Shown piece after piece: positions 15,701 to 17,392 of a stretch of 17,392 bases of DNA; position 1 is the stretch's first letter, and every line of letters starts with the position of its first letter. The notes below the pieces were generated by a model that ran no database searches, was not told the origin of the DNA, and saw nothing but the letters and a program-made list of their open reading frames with translations. A program made the position numbers and the translations under genes. The stretch spans positions 1-17,392 of the forward strand of contig JAFVZE010000001.1 in assembly GCA_017508315.1 (NCBI GenBank). The letters run 5' to 3'. Origin of the DNA: Kiritimatiellia bacterium. Lineage in GTDB: Bacteria; Verrucomicrobiota; Kiritimatiellia; RFP12; UBA1067.

Positions 15701-15942
15701 AGTCTGTTAAGGTCAACGATTACAAATGGAACGGCAATCCGATGGAAGGCGACATGATCCGAATCCCCAATGAAAAGAAGTCCGCACTTGTGCTGCGGTG
15801 GAAAAACGGGGCGTGGGGGCGCATTGCGAGCGGCAAATGGAAGACGGATACAGAAGTGCCTGCCGGTACGGGATTCTGGTACATGAGGTGCGGAGCAGCC
15901 TTTGAGGTTGAGCTCCCTGATTCGGCTCCGGCGTCGGAATGA
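12742..15942 (+). CDS. Large secreted beta-helix mosaic protein with PVC-type C-terminal modules
   Basis: This is a 1066-residue protein. The start at 12742 overlaps the preceding stop and has GAAGGAGA (12728-12735) six bases upstream. An in-frame start at 12661 would add 27 arginine-rich residues before the signal and is rejected. A signal peptide (1-24, ending GALA) is followed by a beta-helix (about 50-300) with GGAI, GGGI and TITGC turns. A second beta region comes next (about 310-510), then an unassigned part. A module at about 723-820 begins YGANGLRKWENIVTG and ends FYRI. The C-terminal part (about 850-1060) has two lobes with SAVPWVALGE, NSAVWVTRN, WKNGAWG and AGTGFWYMR. The last two modules recur in exported PVC proteins. 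There is no PEP-CTERM tail of its own. It is probably exported with the neighbouring 677-residue protein; the function is unknown. Confidence 0.85.
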   Translation: MKMFSFHVLSAALCAMFLAQGALAATYTVKTWSGGSSANRFTSIVGKLKAGDVVEFDDDIWFRSAFRIDADGEVTFRSAPGKNITLINAGRTYGCTVYPGSTLTISNLTIDCEDASQQVDLFHLKGMEVQSSWSGNVTTNISRLVLQDGAVIKNVYLKSSSGAENAAIHVKTGAVLRINSGAMIQNCNNQSNPGKGGAICCDYGTVIMTGGTITGCNAKGAGGAIHTDGTRVDNTDNYGISSRGDIYISGGYITNNTCGAGLFGGGIYLGNTGPMLHVTGTAVISNNFSGTGDGRVPDDVSTYDLDDRYVNRLKLVNHIDINPPGFSYEGIRFTGWVGVRYPNIAEITEPQHSHFGAVWEYFDGSQEEARQFFWNGDNEYRGRIDGNVLIWSRHIVHELPKDGKKVVELIATGESPIYMELSQNYKMSQPAVVPSGVELILDLKGFDLECDFHVSNDTARVTILDSSTSKTGTVTGHRESDHPNAFVLDGGSYHTLPKPEWVASNRVVIGNYCEKHPYMVAVKAWEAKEEGTMTDLTNVPLHDSDNEVREVTMIDGVPDIGRITFSSGDWKYMQYTNMKYRVQVLAAPAVQDSNGDFSEAGPRVKLYDSHEQADVSPLNDAVAPSNGAEPETYGREDDFAWDAASSRGLVKLIHITMEEMGERYRTNDAETAYFRFPEAAYKATQRKTNGQLPITVVDSLLTALGYNRAEGLQEDHVNTTLDAYGANGLRKWENIVTGTAENHLLLSTATGSDDGLALNVALSDAEKVSRTDTGYSVKYDIRKSTAEGWASIGEIMDEPRFSVPLLDNDGKSVDATGFYRITTLIINDKFSVTNEIPSTNIVGVLEVASTLTNTLSAVPWVALGEDPSKAEVRPVTVSNYVHTPHLGQNDSVQVADRGHIYRRWEWNKGGKKWDGAISVTRNAVVPASEASEQNLQRNSAVWVTRNDPAARPFFLIGQYSDTKQTLTIEAGTTDNVVCTLVPNPSLKSVKVNDYKWNGNPMEGDMIRIPNEKKSALVLRWKNGAWGRIASGKWKTDTEVPAGTGFWYMRCGAAFEVELPDSAPASE

Positions 15943-15965
15943 TATTTTAGACGGACAATAGAAAG

Positions 15966-16556
15966 ATGAAAAAGGCAATCGAGACGGTTTTTGTTTTTGC
16001 GGCGATGATAGTCGGCGCGGCGGCATCCTGCGAGGCGGCGGAGGGTGGCGAGGTCCTGTGGTGGCTGATCGATACGGATTATCAGAACATCACGGGCGAG
16101 ACGGTCCAAGGGACCACGATGACTGCGGGTGAGCTTGGGGTGAACGGTGCGCGCATCCGCTATCAAAACGGGGATGCGGTTGGCGGCTATCTTCCATTGT
16201 TCGGGCTTGACGATAACGACAATCTGGTGGAATACGATGGAATCACCGGAGTTGAACTCCCCGCCGAGTATTTCGGGAGTCTGAGCGGAATCTCCGGTGC
16301 CTCCTACAGTTTTGTGCTTGAACTGGGCAATTGGTCGAATGGACAATGGGTGAGTACTTCGATGGAATCAAGGCCGGAGGCGTACGGTGCGCTTGTTCAG
16401 AATCAGCATATCACGAAGTGGAATGACCTTACGCCGTCCTATGCCAAACCTTGGACGCCCACTCAGTTTCAGGTGGTGCCGGAACCGACCAGCGGCATCA
16501 TGCTCCTTGTCGGCGGAGCATTCCTGATGTTGCGTAGACGACGCAGTAGGATCTAG
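15966..16556 (+). CDS. PEP-CTERM sorting-domain protein
   Basis: This is a 196-residue exported protein. A signal peptide (about 1-24, ending SCEAA) leads into a mature domain of about 145 residues rich in aromatic and acidic residues, with no recognised family. The C-terminus is a textbook PEP-CTERM signal: VPEP (171-174), a hydrophobic helix (about 177-189), and the basic end RRRRSRI (190-196). Such proteins are cleaved by an exosortase and released to the surface or extracellular matrix, and they are often glycosylated. The start has only a poor SD (AGAAAG) directly before the ATG. It sits 23 bases after the 1066-residue gene and two bases before the membrane protein gene, so it belongs to the operon. 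No exosortase is identified within the window. Confidence 0.92.
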   Translation: MKKAIETVFVFAAMIVGAAASCEAAEGGEVLWWLIDTDYQNITGETVQGTTMTAGELGVNGARIRYQNGDAVGGYLPLFGLDDNDNLVEYDGITGVELPAEYFGSLSGISGASYSFVLELGNWSNGQWVSTSMESRPEAYGALVQNQHITKWNDLTPSYAKPWTPTQFQVVPEPTSGIMLLVGGAFLMLRRRRSRI

Positions 16557-16558
16557 TG

Positions 16559-17392
16559 ATGGACAGTGCAATCCGCCATACTTGGTTCGACCGGGTGCTT
16601 CCATGGCTGCTCGGTGCAGGCGTGGCGGCGTTGGCGTGGTTTACGGGGAACAGTCTCGAACTGCCTCCTGAACTTTGGGATGAAATCGCAGTTGCGGCAA
16701 AATTGCGTCCGCCGGCGCATGAGTTTCCGCTTTTTTGGCAGCGATGGCTTTCGCCTTTAATCAAGTGGTTCGGTGTTTCATCGGTCATGGCCGGCATAAA
16801 GTTGGCAGGCCCGATATCGATGGGGATTCTCTCGGTCTTGGCCTTCCGCTTTCTGGAAGGGTGCCTCCCGTCGGTGATGCGCAGCGACATGCGCCATTCC
16901 GCCTGGGGAAGATGGATAGTCCGGTCGATACTGGTCCAATGCACGGTGATGCTTGTCTGCTCCGAACCGGTTTGGCTTGCGGGGCGCGTCCTTTCTCCGG
17001 AAATGCTGTCGCTTCTGTTCTCAATGCTTGTTCTTGAACTTGCCCAGAAGTCTATTCGGGGGGCAGGCGTCGCATCATTGGTTGTGTTGGGAGGACTTTC
17101 AGGCCTTATGGCGGCGGAAACACCATTGGCGATTTTGCCGCCGTTGTGTTGCTGGCTCTATCTCCGGATGAAGACCTGGGATCCGGCTAATTCGGATTTG
17201 CCTCCGCTTGCAAATCCGATATTGTGTACGGTGGCCGTACGCAGGATGGCATGGTGCTTCATCCTTTTTTTCGCCATAGCGGTAGCGGGCAATGTTTCTT
17301 TCTTCACCGCAAACTGCGGTGGCGGCGAAACTGACGCCAAGATTTTCATTGCGACGGCCAGGTATCTCCTCAACTATGCGAATGCGGTAAGA
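16559..17392 (+). CDS. Multi-pass membrane protein, 5' part only; possible GT-C-type glycosyltransferase
   Basis: An ATG at 16559 (after the TAG at 16554-16556) opens a frame of 278 codons that reaches the window edge without a stop. AGTAGGA lies about eight bases upstream. The product starts MDSAIRHTWFDRVLPW and has about six hydrophobic segments (near 12-30, 76-97, 118-136, 145-161, 170-203, 231-250). The first external loop carries LWDE (39-42) and PPAHEFPLFW (51-60). That layout, an acidic residue in the first loop followed by a H/P-rich motif, resembles GT-C glycosyltransferases of the DUF2723 or PMT type, which act with lipid-linked sugars. The match is weak. An exosortase-system membrane protein is the main alternative, but the exosortase Cys/Arg/His motifs are not visible in this part. 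Its place next to a PEP-CTERM gene suggests sorting, glycosylation or export of the operon products. Confidence 0.75.
   Translation, partial: MDSAIRHTWFDRVLPWLLGAGVAALAWFTGNSLELPPELWDEIAVAAKLRPPAHEFPLFWQRWLSPLIKWFGVSSVMAGIKLAGPISMGILSVLAFRFLEGCLPSVMRSDMRHSAWGRWIVRSILVQCTVMLVCSEPVWLAGRVLSPEMLSLLFSMLVLELAQKSIRGAGVASLVVLGGLSGLMAAETPLAILPPLCCWLYLRMKTWDPANSDLPPLANPILCTVAVRRMAWCFILFFAIAVAGNVSFFTANCGGGETDAKIFIATARYLLNYANAVR

Noticed and set aside
14674..16026. Minus-strand open frame of 450 codons
   Set aside because: It is a basic, low-complexity shadow of the 1066-residue gene and the start of the PEP-CTERM gene, with no initiation signal.

Overview
The window looks like chromosomal DNA from a member of the PVC superphylum, most likely Kiritimatiellota/Lentisphaerota or a related Verrucomicrobiota, perhaps gut- or sediment-associated. 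This is inferred from content and not tested by any search. The pointers are a PEP-CTERM protein, large secreted beta-helix proteins with C-terminal modules common in that group, a choice-of-anchor Q tail, a giant DUF4838 protein, and a mixture of Shine-Dalgarno-led and apparently SD-less genes. Apart from one possible small gene at the left edge, everything is on the + strand. I see no rRNA, tRNA, CRISPR array, transposase or phage gene.

Region A (1-449) is an AT-rich control region. A minus-strand promoter drives a possible 43-residue ORF toward the left edge. A plus-strand promoter, several short palindromes and a run of ten G lie before the first large gene. Region B (450-7013) is a two-gene unit with a 21-nt gap. 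It encodes a secreted, cysteine-rich LamG plus beta-helix protein with a choice-of-anchor Q tail, and a 1451-residue secreted protein with two DUF4838 modules, a CBM4-like domain and a CBM9/DOMON-like domain. Both look like surface or periplasmic proteins for binding or processing polysaccharide. Region C (7014-7814) carries a promoter, a small cysteine-rich lipoprotein and a perfect intrinsic terminator.

Region D (7815-9760) is a two-gene operon of CNNM/DUF21 membrane proteins. The first is a full CorC/HlyC-type protein with CBS domains. The second is a DUF21-only paralogue that starts inside the stop of the first. They may form an asymmetric ion transporter.

Region E (9761 to the right edge) is a tightly packed operon of at least five genes: a small secreted protein, a 677-aa beta-helix protein, a 1066-aa beta-helix mosaic, a PEP-CTERM protein, and the start of a multi-pass membrane protein that runs off the window. 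Gene gaps are 35, -4, 23 and 2 nt. It starts at a strong extended -10 promoter and its first two genes lack an SD. The best candidate for an undescribed system is this locus, read as a surface-structure module: two large secreted beta-helix proteins, a sorted PEP-CTERM protein, and a membrane protein that could glycosylate, sort or export them. That combined function is inference only.
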